Source: Hydractinia symbiolongicarpus
Taxonomy: Eukaryota; Cnidaria; Hydrozoa; Anthoathecata; Hydractiniidae
Length of the DNA: 64,000 nt
Direction: 5' to 3'
Assembly (NCBI RefSeq): GCF_029227915.1
Contig: NC_079878.1
Location: forward strand, 31,399,501-31,463,500
A model generated the notes under the pieces. It saw only the letters and a program-made list of their open reading frames with translations. It searched no databases and was not told the DNA's origin. Position 1 is the stretch's first letter, and every line of letters starts with the position of its first letter. The position numbers and the translations under genes are program-made. Below, piece by piece: positions 50,023-61,800 of the stretch.

Positions 50023-52663
50023 GAGTTTACTCCCTGGGTACTTTTTTGTATACTTTTGACTATACGGGCCGAGTCCGGCATTTACGGGAAATCGCGGGTT
50101 TTCGTTTGCCGGCGATTAAACATCTTTTATTCAGCGTCTCATCAAAAATGAAAACATTTTTGAAAACTACAAGTCTCATACGTTTTAGTGGTGAAAAAAT
50201 AATTCAAAAAATCGTTCGGGAAATGAGTTTCCTCCCTGGGTATTTTCTTTGTGTACTTTTGACTATACGGGCCGAGTCCGGGATTTACGGGAAATCGCGG
50301 GTTTTCGTTTGCCGGCGATTAAACTTCTTTTATTCCGCGTCTCATCAAAAATGAAAACATTTTTGAAAACTACAAGTCTCATGCGTTTTAGTGATGAAAA
50401 GATAATATAAAAAATCGTTCTGGAAAGGAATTTACTCACAGGGTACTTTCTTTGTATACATTCGACTATACGGGCCAAGCCCGGGATTTACGGGAAATCG
50501 CGGGTTTTCGTTTGCCGGCGATTAAACTTCTTTCATTAAGCGTCTCATCAAAAATGAAAACATTCCTGAAAACTACAAGTCTCATGCGTTTTAGTGGTGA
50601 AAAAATAATTTAAAAAATCGTTCGGGAAATGAGTTTACTCCCTGGGTACTTTCTTTGTATACTTTTGACTATACGGGCCGATTCCGGGATTTACAGGAAA
50701 TCGCGGGTTTTCGTTTGCCGGCGATTAAACATCTTTTATTCAGCGTCTCATCAAAATGGAAAACATTTTTGAAAACTACAAGTCTCATGCGTTTTAGCGG
50801 TGAAAAGATAATTTAAAAAATCGTTGTGGAAATGAGTTTACTCACAGGGTTCATTCTTTGTATATACTCGACTATACTGGCCAAGCACGCGATTTACAGG
50901 AAATCGCGGGTTTTCGTTTGCCGGCGATTAAACTTCTTTTATTCAGCGTCTCATCAAAAATGAAAACATTTTTGAAAACTACAAGTCTCATGCGTTTTAG
51001 TGGTGAAAAAATAATTTAAAAAACCGTTCGGGAAATGAGTTTACTCCCTGGGTACTTTCTTTGTATACTTTTGACTATACGGGCCGAGTCCGGGATTTAC
51101 GGGAATTTGCGGGTTTTCGTTTGCCGGCGATTAAACTTTTTTTATTCAGCGTCTCATCAAAAATGAAAACATTTTGGAAAACTACAAGTCTCGTGCGATT
51201 TAGTGGTGAAAAAGTAATTTAAAAAATCGTTCTGGAAATGAGTTTACTCGCAGGGTACTTTCTTTGTATACTTTTGACTATACGGGCCGAGCTTGGGATT
51301 TACGGGAAATCGCAGGTTTTCGTTTGTCGGCGATTAAACTTCTTTTATTCAGCGTCTCATCAAGAATGAAAACATTTTTGAAAACTACAAGTCTCATACG
51401 TTTTAGTGGTGAAAAAATAATTTAAAAAATCGTTCGGGAAATGAGTTTACTTCCTGGGTATTTTCTTTGTGTACTTTTGGCTATACGGGCCGAGTCCGGG
51501 ATTTACGGGAAATTGCGGGTTTTCGTTTGCCGGCGATTAAACTTCTTTTATTCCTCGTCTCATCAAAAATGAAAACATTTTTGAAAACTACAAGTATCAT
51601 GCGTTTTAGTGATGAAAAGATAATATATAAAATCGTTCTGGAAAGGAATTTACTCACAGGGCACTTTCTTTGTATATACTCGACTATACGAGCCAAGCAC
51701 GGGATTTACAGGAAATCGCGGGTTTTCGTTAGCCGGCGATTAAACTTCTTTTATTCAGCGTCTCATCAAAAATGAAAACATTTTTGAAAACTACAAGTCT
51801 CATGCGTTTTAGTGGTGAAAAAATAATTTAAAAATTCGTTCGAGAAATGAGTTTACTCGCAGGGTACTTTCTTTGTATACTTTTGACTATACGGGCCGAG
51901 CTTGGGATTTACGGGAAATCGCAGGTTTTCGTTTGTCGGCGATTAAACTTCTTTTATTCAGCGTCTCATCAAGAATGAAAACATTTTTGAAAACTACAAG
52001 TCTCATACGTTTTAGTGGTGAAAAAATAATTTAAAAAATCGTTCTGGAAATGAGTTTACTCGCAGGGTACTTTCTTTGTATACTTTTGACTATACGGGCC
52101 GAGCTTGGGATTTACGGGAAATCGCAGGTTTTCGTTTGTCGGCGATTAAACTTCTTTTATTCAGCGTCTCATCAAGAATGAAAACATTTTTGAAAACTAC
52201 AAGTCTCATACGTTTTAGTGGTGAAAAAATAATTTAAAAAATCGTTCGGGAAATGAGTTTACTCCCTGGGTATTTTCTTTGTGTACTTTTGGCTATACGG
52301 GCCGAGTCCGGGATTTACGGGAAATTGCGGGTTTTCGTTTGCCGGCGATTAAACTTCTTTTATTCCTCGTCTCATCAAAAATGAAAACATTTTTGAAAAC
52401 TACAAGTATCATGCGTTTTAGTGATGAAAAGATAATATATAAAATCGTTCTGGAAAGGAATTTACTCACAGGGCACTTTCTTTGTATATACTCGACTATA
52501 CGAGCCAAGCACGGGATTTACAGGAAATCGCGGGTTTTCGTTTGCCGGCGATTAAACTTCTTTTATTCAGCGTCTCATCAAAAATGAAAACATTTTTGAA
52601 AACTACAAGTCTCATGCGTTTTAGTGGTGAAAAAATAATTTAAAAATTCGTTCGAGAAATGAG
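50023..52663 (+). repeat. satellite stretch with 812- and 609-bp repeats
   Basis: A monomer type with GGCTATACGGG, GGAAATTGCGGG, TTCCTCGTCTC and ATATATAAAATCG begins at about 51467 and recurs at 52279 (812 bp) and 52888 (609 bp). Between copies lies a type with GAGCTTGGG, TTTGTCGGCG and CATCAAGAATG, present once, twice or three times, which explains the differing periods. Overlapping 102-codon plus-strand and 71-codon minus-strand open frames recur here because the monomers do. They start at TTG and have no gene-like support. Confidence 0.8.
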
Positions 52664-54286
52664 TTTACTAGCAGGGTACTTTCTTTGTATACTTTTGACT
52701 ATACGGGCCGAGCTTGGGATTTACGGGAAATCGCAGGTTTTCGTTTGTCGGCGATTAAACTTCTTTTATTCAGCGTCTCATCAAGAATGAAAACATTTTT
52801 GAAAACTACAAGTCTCATACGTTTTAGTGGTGAAAAAATAATTTAAAAAATCGTTCGGGAAATGAGTTTACTCCCTGGGTATTTTCTTTGTGTACTTTTG
52901 GCTATACGGGCCGAGTCCGGGATTTACGGGAAATTGCGGGTTTTAGTTTGCCGGCGATTAAACTTCTTTTATTCCTCGTCTCATCAAAAATGAAAACATT
53001 TTTGAAAACTACAAGTATCATGCGTTTTAGTGATGAAAAGATAATATATAAAATCGTTCTGGAAAGGAATTTACTCACAGGGCACTTTCTTTGTATATAC
53101 TCGACTATACGAGCCAAGCACGGGATTTACAGGAAATCGCGGGTTTTCGTTTGCCGGCGATTAAACTTCTTTTATTCAGCGTCTCATCAAAAATGAAAAC
53201 ATTTTTGAAAACTACAAGTCTCATGCGTTTTAGTGGTGAAAAAATAATTTAAAAATTCGTTCGAGAAATGAGTTTACTCACTGGGTACTTTCTTTGTATA
53301 CATTCGAAAATAAGGGCCAAGCCCGGGATTTACGGGAAATCGCGGGTTTTCGTTTGCCGGCGATTAAACTTCTCTCATTAAGCGTCTCATTAAAAATGAA
53401 AACATTCCTGAAAAGTACAAGTCTCATGCGTTTTAGTGGTGAAAAAATAATTTAAAAATTCGTTCGAGAAATGAGTTTACTCACTGGGTACTTTTTTGTA
53501 TACTTTTGACTATACGGGCCGAGTCCGGGATTTACGGGAAATCGCGGGTTTTCGTTTGCCGGCGATTAAACATCTTTTATTCAGCGTCTCATCAAAAATG
53601 AAAACATTTTTGAAAACTACAAGTCTCATACGTTTTAGTGGTGAAAAAATAATTTAAAAAATCGTTCGGGAAATGAGTTTACTCCCTGGGTATTTTCTTT
53701 GTGTACTTTTGACTATACGGGCCGAGTCCGGGATTTACGGGAAATCGCGGGTTTTCGTTTGCCGGCGATTAAACATCTTTTATTCCGCGTCTCATCAAAA
53801 ATGAAAACATTTTTGAAAACTACAAGTCTCATGCGTTTTAGTGATGAAAAGATAATATAAAAAATCGTTCTGGAAAGGAATTTACTCACAGGGTACTTTC
53901 TTTGTATACATTCGACTATACGGGCCAAGCCCGGGATTTACGGGAAATCGCGGGTTTTCGTTTGCCGGCGAATAAACTTCTTTCATTAAGCGTCTCATCA
54001 AAAATGAAAACATTCCTGAAAACTACAAGTCTCATGCATTTTAGTGGTGAAAAAATAATTTAAAAAATCGTTCGGGAAATGAGTTTACTCCCTGGGTACT
54101 TTCTTTGTATACTTTTGACTATACGGGCCGAGTCCGGGATTTACGGGAAATCGCAGGTTTTCGTTTGCCGGCGATTAAACTTCTTTTATTCAACGTGTCA
54201 TCAAAAATGAAAACATTTTGGAAAACTACAAGTCTTGTGCGTTTTAGTGGTGAAAAGATAATTTTAAAAATCGTTCTGGAAATGAG
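52664..54286 (+). repeat. 1623-bp duplication block, copy 1 (8 monomers)
   Basis: Directly followed by a second copy at an offset of 1623 bp (8 x 203 minus 1). The private variant TTTACTAGCAGGG starts both copies (52662 and 54285), and CATTAAAAATG with AAAAGTACAAG is shared. Left of 52660 the match is lost (ATTCGTTCGAG against ATCGTTCTGG). Differences noticed include 53773 (CATC against CTTC), 54196 (GTGTC against GTCTC) and 53373. No genes. Confidence 0.85.
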
Positions 54287-55909
54287 TTTACTAGCAGGGT
54301 ACTTTCTTTGTATACTTTTGACTATACGGGCCGAGCTTGGGATTTACGGGAAATCGCAGGTTTTCGTTTGTCGGCGATTAAACTTCTTTTATTCAGCGTC
54401 TCATCAAGAATGAAAACATTTTTGAAAACTACAAGTCTCATACGTTTTAGTGGTGAAAAAATAATTTAAAAAATCGTTCGGGAAATGAGTTTACTCCCTG
54501 GGTATTTTCTTTGTGTACTTTTGGCTATACGGGCCGAGTCCGGGATTTACGGGAAATTGCGGGTTTTAGTTTGCCGGCGATTAAACTTCTTTTATTCCTC
54601 GTCTCATCAAAAATGAAAACATTTTTGAAAACTACAAGTATCATGCGTTTTAGTGATGAAAAGATAATATATAAAATCGTTCTGGAAAGGAATTTACTCA
54701 CAGGGCACTTTCTTTGTATATACTCGACTATACGAGCCAAGCACGGGATTTACAGGAAATCGCGGGTTTTCGTTTGCCGGCGATTAAACTTCTTTTATTC
54801 AGCGTCTCATCAAAAATGAAAACATTTTTGAAAACTACAAGTCTCATGCGTTTTAGTGGTGAAAAAATAATTTAAAAATTCGTTCGAGAAATGAGTTTAC
54901 TCACTGGGTACTTTCTTTGTATACATTCGAAAATAAGGGCCAAGCCCGGGATTTACGGGAAATCGCGGGTTTTCGTTTGCCGGCGATTAAACTTTTCTCA
55001 TTAAGCGTCTCATTAAAAATGAAAACATTCCTGAAAAGTACAAGTCTCATGCGTTTTAGTGGTGAAAAAATAATTTAAAAATTCGTTCGAGAAATGAGTT
55101 TACTCACTGGGTACTTTTTTGTATACTTTTGACTATACGGGCCGAGTCCGGGATTTACGGGAAATCGCGGGTTTTCGTTTGCCGGCGATTAAACATCTTT
55201 TATTCAGCGTCTCATCAAAAATGAAAACATTTTTGAAAACTACAAGTCTCATACGTTTTAGTGGTGAAAAAATAATTTAAAAAATCGTTCGGGAAATGAG
55301 TTTACTCCCTGGGTATTTTCTTTGTGTACTTTTGACTATACGGGCCGAGTCCGGGATTTACGGGAAATCGCGGGTTTTCGTTTGCCGGCGATTAAACTTC
55401 TTTTATTCCGCGTCTCATCAAAAATGAAAACATTTTTGAAAACTACAAGTCTCATGCGTTTTAGTGATGAAAAGATAATATAAAAAATCGTTCTGGAAAG
55501 GAATTTACTCACAGGGTACTTTCTTTGTATACATTCGACTATACGGGCCAAGCCCGGGATTTACGGGAAATCGCGGGTTTTCGTTTGCCGGCGAATAAAC
55601 TTCTTTCATTAAGCGTCTCATCAAAAATGAAAACATTCCTGAAAACTACAAGTCTCATGCATTTTAGTGGTGAAAAAATAATTTAAAAAATCGTTCGGAA
55701 AATGAGTTTACTCCCTGGGTACTTTCTTTGTATACTTTTGACTATACGGGCCGAGTCCGGGATTTACGGGAAATCGCAGGTTTTCGTTTGCCGGCGATTA
55801 AACTTCTTTTATTCAACGTCTCATCAAAAATGAAAACATTTTGGAAAACTACAAGTCTTGTGCGTTTTAGTGGTGAAAAGATAATTTTAAAAATCGTTCT
55901 GGAAATGAG
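54287..55909 (+). repeat. 1623-bp duplication block, copy 2
   Basis: Second copy of the eight-monomer block. It ends where its counterpart of TTTACTAGCAGGG reads TTTACTCGCAGGG (about 55910). Its last part carries the CAACG and CTTGTGCG monomer that leads into the boundary cassette. The right part of this block, from about 55.1 kb, is also the left arm of the inverted repeat around the orientation switch. No genes. Confidence 0.85.
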
Positions 55910-56537
55910 TTTACTCGCAGGGTACTTTCTTTGTATACTTTTGACTATACGGGCCGAGTCCGGGATTTACGGGAAATCGCAGGTTTTCGTTTGGCGGCGA
56001 TTAAACTTCATTTATTCAGCGTCTCATCAAAAATGAAAACGTTTTTGAAAACTACAAGTCTCATACGTTTTAGTGGTGAAAAGATAATATAAAAAATCGC
56101 TCTGGAAAGGAATTTACTCACAGGGTTTTTTCTTTGTATATACTCGACTATACGAGCCAAACACGGGATTTACGGGAAGTTGCGGGTTTTCGTTTGCCGG
56201 CGATTAAACTTCTTTTAATCAGCGTCTCATCAAAAATGAAAACATTTTTGAAAACTACAAGTCTCATACGTTTTAGTGGTGAAAAGATAATATAAAAAAT
56301 CGCTCTGGAAAGGAATTTACTCACAGGGTTCTTTCTTTGTATATACTCGACTATACGAGCCAAACACGGGATTTACGGGAAGTTGCGGGTTTTCGTTTGC
56401 CGGCGATTAAACTTCTTTTAATCAGCGTCTCATCAAAAATGAAAACATTTTTGAAAAACTACAAGTCTCATACGTTTTAGTGGTTAAAAAATAATTTAAA
56501 AAATCGTTCGGGAAATGAGTTTACTCCCTGGGTATTT
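55906..56537 (+). repeat. boundary cassette copy 2, left side of the palindrome
   Basis: Repeats the order seen at 37.25-37.56 kb: the GGCGGCGATTAAACTTC monomer with ATTTATTCAGCG, then the TCGCTCTGG, GCCAAACAC and CTTTTAATCA monomer. Here the last is present twice in tandem (about 56.07-56.27 and 56.27-56.47 kb), with GGGAAGTTGCGGG in place of GGGAAGTCGCGGG. The inverted arm on the other side of the switch has only one copy of that monomer. Ends at GGGTATTT (56537), where inverted homology stops. Confidence 0.8.
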
Positions 56538-56771
56538 TCTTTGTGTACTTTTGACTATACGGGCCGAGTCCGGGATTTACGGGAAATCGCTTGTTTTCGT
56601 TTGCCGGCGATTAAACTTTTTTTATTCAGCGTCTCATCAAAAATGAAAACATTTTGGAAAACTACAAGTCTCGTGCGTTTTAGTGGTGAAAAAATAATTT
56701 AAAAAATCGTTCTGGAAAGGATTTTACTTACAGGGTACTTTCTTTGTATACATTTGACTATACGGGCCAAG
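56538..56771 (+). repeat. spacer between inverted arms
   Basis: These 234 bp are still ordinary forward satellite: the rest of one monomer plus the start of another, from consensus position 22 round to position 52 of the following monomer. They have no inverted partner on the right. Variants include ATCGCTTGTTTTCG near 56590 and AAAGGATTTTACTTACAGGG at 56716, both rare. The length is exactly 203 + 31, as expected if the right arm was attached at a different point of the monomer. Confidence 0.85.
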
Positions 56772-56780
56772 AAATACCCA
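56765..56780. other. orientation-switch junction
   Basis: The plus-strand sequence runs GGGCCAAG then AAATACCCAGG. GGGCCAAG is forward monomer ending at consensus position 52. AAATACCC is reverse monomer beginning at consensus position 21. Normal reverse monomers of this type read CAAAGAAAATACCC, so the bases AAG could belong to either side. That suggests a few bases of microhomology and loss of one A. The two halves converge. Whether the event was an inversion, an inverted duplication or an assembly join cannot be decided from the sequence alone. Confidence 0.9.
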
Positions 56781-57998
56781 GGGAGTAAACTCATTTCCCG
56801 AACAATTTTTTAAATTATTTTTTCACCACTAAAACGTATGAGACTTGTAGTTTTTCAAAAATGTTTTCATTTTTGATGAGACGCTGATTAAAAGAAGTTT
56901 AATCGCCGGCAAACGAAAACCCGCAACTTCCCGTAAATCTCGTGTTTGGCTCGTATAGTCGAGTATATACAAAGAAAGAACCCTGTGAGTAAATTCCTTT
57001 CCAGAGCGATTTTTTATATTATCTTTTCACCACTAAAACGTATGAGACTTGTAGTTTTCAAAAATGTTTTCATTTTTGATGAGACGCTGAATAAATGAAG
57101 TTTAATCGCCGCCAAACAAAAACCTGCGATTTCCCGTAAATCCCGGACTCGGCCCGTATAGTCAAAAGTATACAAAGAAAGTACCCTGCGAGTAAACTCA
57201 TTTCCCGAACGACTTTTTAAATTATTTTTTCACCACTAAAACGCATGAGACTTGTAGTTTTCAAAAATGTTTTCATTTTTGATGAGACGCTGAATAAAAG
57301 AAGTTTAATCGCCGGCAAACGAAAACCTGCGATTTCCCGTAAATCCCGGACTCGGCCCGTATAGTCAAAAGTATACAAAGAAAGTACCCAGGGAGTAAAC
57401 TCATTTCCCGAACGATTTTTTAAATTATTTTTTCACCACTAAAACGCATGAGACTTGTAGTTTTCAGGAAAGTTTTCATTTTTGATGAGACGCTTAATGA
57501 AAGAAGTTTATTCGCCGGCAAACGAAAACCCGCGATTTCCCGTAAATCCCGGGCTTGGCCCGTATAGTCGAATGTATACAAAGAAAGTACCCTGTGAGTA
57601 AATTCCTTTCCAGAACGATTTTTTATATTATCTTTTCATCACTAAAACGCATGAGACTTGTAGTTTTCAAAAATGTTTTCATTTTTGATGAGACGCGGAA
57701 TAAAAGAAGTTTAATCGCCGGCAAACGAAAACCCGCGATTTCCCGTAAATCCCGGACTCGGCCCGTATAGTCAAAAGTACACAAAGAAAATACCCAGGGA
57801 GTAAACTCATTTCCCGAACGATTTTTTAAATTATTTTTTCACCACTAAAACGTATGAGACTTGTAGTTTTCAAAAATGTTTTCATTTTTGATGAGACGCT
57901 GAATAAAAGATGTTTAATCGCCGGCAAACGAAAACCCGCGATTTCCCGTAAATCCCGGACTCGGCCCGTATAGTCAAAAGTATACAAAAAAGTACCCA
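56772..57998 (-). repeat. right arm of imperfect palindrome
   Basis: Read on the minus strand this arm follows the left flank monomer by monomer. It has the TTTTTCAAAAATG extra-A form, CTGATTAAAAG, GCAACTTCCCG, GTTTGGCTCG, the GAATAAATGAAG with GCCGCCAAAC monomer, TTTATTCGCCGG with AATGAAAG, and GTATACAAAAAAGTAC. The left counterparts are at about 55.1-56.54 kb. The arm is one monomer shorter than the left and differs at scattered bases, for example AAACAAAAACC near 57116 where the left predicts AAACGAAAACC. One monomer near 57.25 kb is of another type. Similarity is lost at about 58.0 kb. Confidence 0.8.
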
Positions 57999-58880
57999 GG
58001 GAGTAAACTCATTTCCAGAACAATTTTTTAAATTATTTTTTCACCACTAAAACGCACGAGACTTGTAGTTTTCCAAAATGTTTTCATTTTAGATGAGACG
58101 CTGAATAAAAGAAGTTTAATCGCCGGCAAACGAAAACCCGCGAATTCCCGTAAATCCCGGACTCGGCCCGTATAGTCAAAAGTATACAAAGAAAGTACCC
58201 AGGGAGTAAACTCATTTCCCGAACGGTTTTTTAAATTATTTTTTCACCACTAAAACGCATGAGGCTTGTAGTTTTTAAAAATGTTTTCATTTTTGATGAG
58301 ATGCTGAATAAAAGAAGTTTGATCGCCGGCAAACGAAAACCCGCGATTTCCCGTAAATCCCGTGCTTGGCCAGTATAGTCGAGTATATACAAAGAAGGTA
58401 CCCTGTGAGTAAACTCATTTCCACAACGATTTTTTAAATTATTTTTTCACCACTAAAACGCATGAGACTTGTAGTTTTCAAAAATGTTTTCATTTTTGAT
58501 GAGACGCTGAATAAAAGATGTTTAATCGCTGGCAAACGAAAACCCGCGATTTCCCGTAAATCCCGGACTCGGCCCGTATAGTCAAAAGTATACAAAGAAA
58601 GTACCCAGGGAGTAAACTCATTTCCCGAACGATTTTTTAAATTATTTTTTCACCACTAAAACGCATGAGACTTGTAGTTTTCAGGAATGTTTTCATTTTT
58701 GATGAGACGCTTAATGAAAGAAGATTAATCGCCGGCAAACGAAAACCCGCGATTTCCCGTAAATCCCGGGCTTGGCCCGTATAGTCGAATGTATACAAAG
58801 AAAGTACCCTGTAGGTAAAATCCTTTCCAGAACGATTTTTTAAATTATTTTTTCACCACTAAAACGCACGAGACTTGTAG
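57999..58880 (-). repeat. inverted bridge with 41-kb-type monomer
   Basis: About four monomers. The stretch around 58365-58432 is the complement of a distinctive type found at 41.29-41.37 and 44.33-44.41 kb: GTTGTGGAAATGAG, GGGTACCTTC, ATACTGGCCAAGCACG. Neighbouring variants include TAGATGAGACG at 58090, CATGAGGCTTG at 58259 and GTAGGTAAAATCC at 58810. It links the palindrome arm to the distal inverted subfamily. No genes. Confidence 0.75.
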
Positions 58881-61800
58881 TTTTCCAAAATGTTTTCATT
58901 TTTGATGAGACGCTGAATAAAAAAAGTTTAATCGCCGGCAACCGAAAACCCGCGATTTCCCGTAAATCCCGGACTCGGCCCGTATAGTCAAAAGTATACA
59001 AAGAAAGTACCCAGGGAGTAAACTCATTTCCCGAACGATTTTTTAAATTATTTTTTCACCACTAAAACGCATGAGACTTGTAGTTTTCAGGAATGCTTTC
59101 ATTTTTGATGAGACGCTTAATGAAAGAAGTTTAATCGCCGGCAAACGAAAACCTGCGATTTCCCGTAAATCCCGGACTCGGCCCGTATAGGCAAATGTAT
59201 ACAAAGAAAGTACCCTGCGAGTAAACTCATTTCCAGAACGATTTTTTAAATTATCTTTTCACCACTAAAACGCATGAGACTTGTAGTTTTCAAAAATGTT
59301 TTCATTTTTGATGAGACGCTGAATAAAAGATGTTTAATCGCCGGCAACCGAAAACCCGCGATTTCCCGTAAATCCCGGACTCGGCCCGTATAGTCAAAAG
59401 TATACAAAGAAAGTACCCAGGGAGTAAACTCATTTCCCGAACGATTTTTTAAATTATTTTTTCACCACTAAAACGCATGAGACTTGTAGTTTTCAGGAAT
59501 GCTTTCATTTTTGATGAGACGCTTAATGAAAGAAGTTTAATCGCCGGCAAACGAAAACCTGCGATTTCCCGTAAATCCCGGACTCGGCCCGTATAGGCAA
59601 ATGTATACAAAGAAAGTACCCTGCGAGTAAACTCATTTCCAGAACAATTTTTTAAATTATTTTTTCACCACTAAAACGCACGAGACTTGTAGTTTTCCAA
59701 AATGTTTTCATTTTTGATGAGACGCTGAATAAAAGAAGTTTAATCGCCGGCAAACGAAAACCCGCGAATTCCCGTAAATCCCGGACTCGGCCCGTATAGT
59801 CAAAAGTATACAAAGAAAGTACCCAGGGAGTAAACTTATTTCCCGAACGATTTTTTAAATTATTTCTTCACCACTAAAACGCATGAGACTTGTAGTTTTT
59901 CAAAAATGTTTTCATTTTTGATGAGACGCTGAATAAAAGATGTTTAATCGCCGGCAACCGAAAACCCGCGATTTCCCGTAAATCCCGGACTCGGCTTGTA
60001 TAGTCAAAAGTATACAAAGAAAGTACCCAGGGAGTATACTCATTTCCCGAACGATTTTTTAAATTATTTTTTCACCACTAAAACGCATGAGACTTGTAGT
60101 TTTCAGGAATGCTTTCATTTTTGATGAGACGCTTAATGAAAGAAGTTTAATCGCCGGCAAACGAAAACCTGCGATTTCCCGTAAATCCCGGACTCGGCCC
60201 GTATAGGCAAATGTATACAAAGAAAGTACCCTGCGAGTAAACTCATTTCCAGAACAATTTTTTAAATTATTTTTTCACCACTAAAACGCACGAGACTTGT
60301 AGTTTTCCAAAATGTTTTCATTTTTGATGAGACGCTGAATAAAAGAAGTTTAATCGCCGGCAAACGAAAACCCGCGATTTACCGTAAATCCCGTGCTTGG
60401 CCCGTATAGTCGAGTATATACAAAGAAAGTACCCTGTGAGTAAACTCATTTCCAGAACGATTTTTTAAATTATCTTTTCACCACTAAAACGCATGAGACT
60501 TGTAGTTTTCAAAAATGTTTTCATTTTTGATGAGACGCTGAATAAAAGATGTTTAATCGCCGGCAACCGAAAACCCGCGATTTCCCGTAAATCCCGGACT
60601 CGGCCCGTATAGTCAAAAGTATACAAAGAAAGTACCCAGGGAGTAAACTCATTTCCCGAACGATTTTTTAAATTATTTTTTCACCACTAAAACGCATGAG
60701 ACTTGTAGTTTTCAGGAATGCTTTCATTTTTGATGAGACGCTTAATGAAAGAAGTTTAATCGCCGGCAAACGAAAACCTGCGATTTCCCGTAAATCCCGG
60801 ACTCGGCCCGTATAGGCAAATGTATACAAAGAAAGTACCCTGCGAGTAAACTCATTTCCAGAACAATTTTTTAAATTATTTTTTCACCACTAAAACGCAC
60901 GAGACTTGTAGTTTTCCAAAATGTTTTCATTTTTGATGAGACGCTGAATAAAAGAAGTTTAATCGCCGGCAAACGAAAACCCGCGAATTCCCGTAAATCC
61001 CGGACTCGGCCCGTATAGTCAAAAGTATACAAAGAAAGTACCCAGGGAGTAAACTTATTTCCCGAACGATTTTTTAAATTATTTCTTCACCACTAAAACG
61101 CATGAGACTTGTAGTTTTTCAAAAATGTTTTCATTTTTGATGAGACGCTGAATAAAAGATGTTTAATCGCCGGCAACCGAAAACCCGCGATTTCCCGTAA
61201 ATCCCGGACTCGGCTTGTATAGTCAAAAGTATACAAAGAAAGTACCCAGGGAGTATACTCATTTCCCGAACGATTTTTTAAATTATTTTTTCACCACTAA
61301 AACGCATGAGACTTGTAGTTTTCAGGAATGCTTTCATTTTTGATGAGACGCTTAATGAAAGAAGTTTAATCGCCGGCAAACGAAAACCCGCGATTTCCCG
61401 TAAATCCCGGACTCGGCCCGTATAGGCAAATGTATACAAAGAAAGTACCCTGCGAGTAAACTCATTTCCAGAACAATTTTTTAAATTATTTTTTCACCAC
61501 TAAAACGCACGAGACTTGTAGTTTTCCAAAATGTTTTCATTTTTGATGAGACGCTGAATAAAAGAAGTTTAATCGCCGGCAAACGAAAACCCGCGAATTC
61601 CCGTAAATCCCGGACTCGGCCCGTATAGCCAAAAGTATACAAAGAAAGTATCCAGGGAGTAAACTCATTTCCCGAACGATTTTTTAAATTATTTTTTCAC
61701 CACTAAAACGCATGAGACTTGTAGTTTTCAAAAATGTTTTCATTTTTGATGAGACGCTGAGTAAAAGAAGTTTAATCGCCGGCAAACGAAAACCCGCGAT

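Larger units (their letters stand above)
1..56771 (+). repeat. 203-bp satellite array, forward orientation
   Basis: About 280 head-to-tail copies of one monomer. Spacing between successive copies of the landmark GAGTTTACTC is 203 bp almost everywhere (for example 386, 589, 792), with recurring length variants of 195, 198, 199, 202 and 204 bp. No spacer or foreign insertion was seen. Monomers differ by linked point variants that define subfamilies, and these are amplified in multi-monomer blocks. The array is already in mid-monomer at base 1, so it continues upstream. Seen directly: tandem structure, orientation, period. Inferred: heterochromatic or centromere-proximal satellite of a eukaryote. 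Nothing in the sequence identifies the species or proves centromere function. Confidence 0.98.

Noticed and set aside
50046-56036. 102-codon plus-strand open frames, and 60-73 codon frames at 9046, 12894 and 23624-35799
   Set aside because: Starts checked are TTG (9046, 28717, 50046, 51467) or GTG (23624, 25284, 34568). Only 35617 has ATG. They are readings of one to one and a half monomers, have no domain or composition of a protein, and overlap antisense frames in the same repeat.
56538-56771. Unique loop sequence or inserted element at the inversion
   Set aside because: The 234 bp are themselves normal forward satellite, consensus position 22 through the end and on to position 52 of the next monomer, so nothing foreign was inserted.
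57490-57540. Possible hammerhead ribozyme on the minus strand of the monomer (TGATGAG followed by CGAAAA)
   Set aside because: The core needs CTGATGA and GAAA joined by a helix. The monomer has TTGATGA, losing the essential C, and the intervening sequence does not pair into a stem II of the right kind. No conserved cleavage-site helix was found.
2037-57770. Recurring 71-codon open frame (starting MARIVE) on the antisense of the monomer, about 35 copies
   Set aside because: In the cases checked (2252, 57555) the first codon is TTG, not ATG. The frame exists only in adjacent monomer types that happen to lack stops. Because 203 leaves a remainder of 2 on division by 3, the frame shifts at each monomer. 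Its sequence is conserved only as much as the DNA repeat, with no sign of selection on protein.
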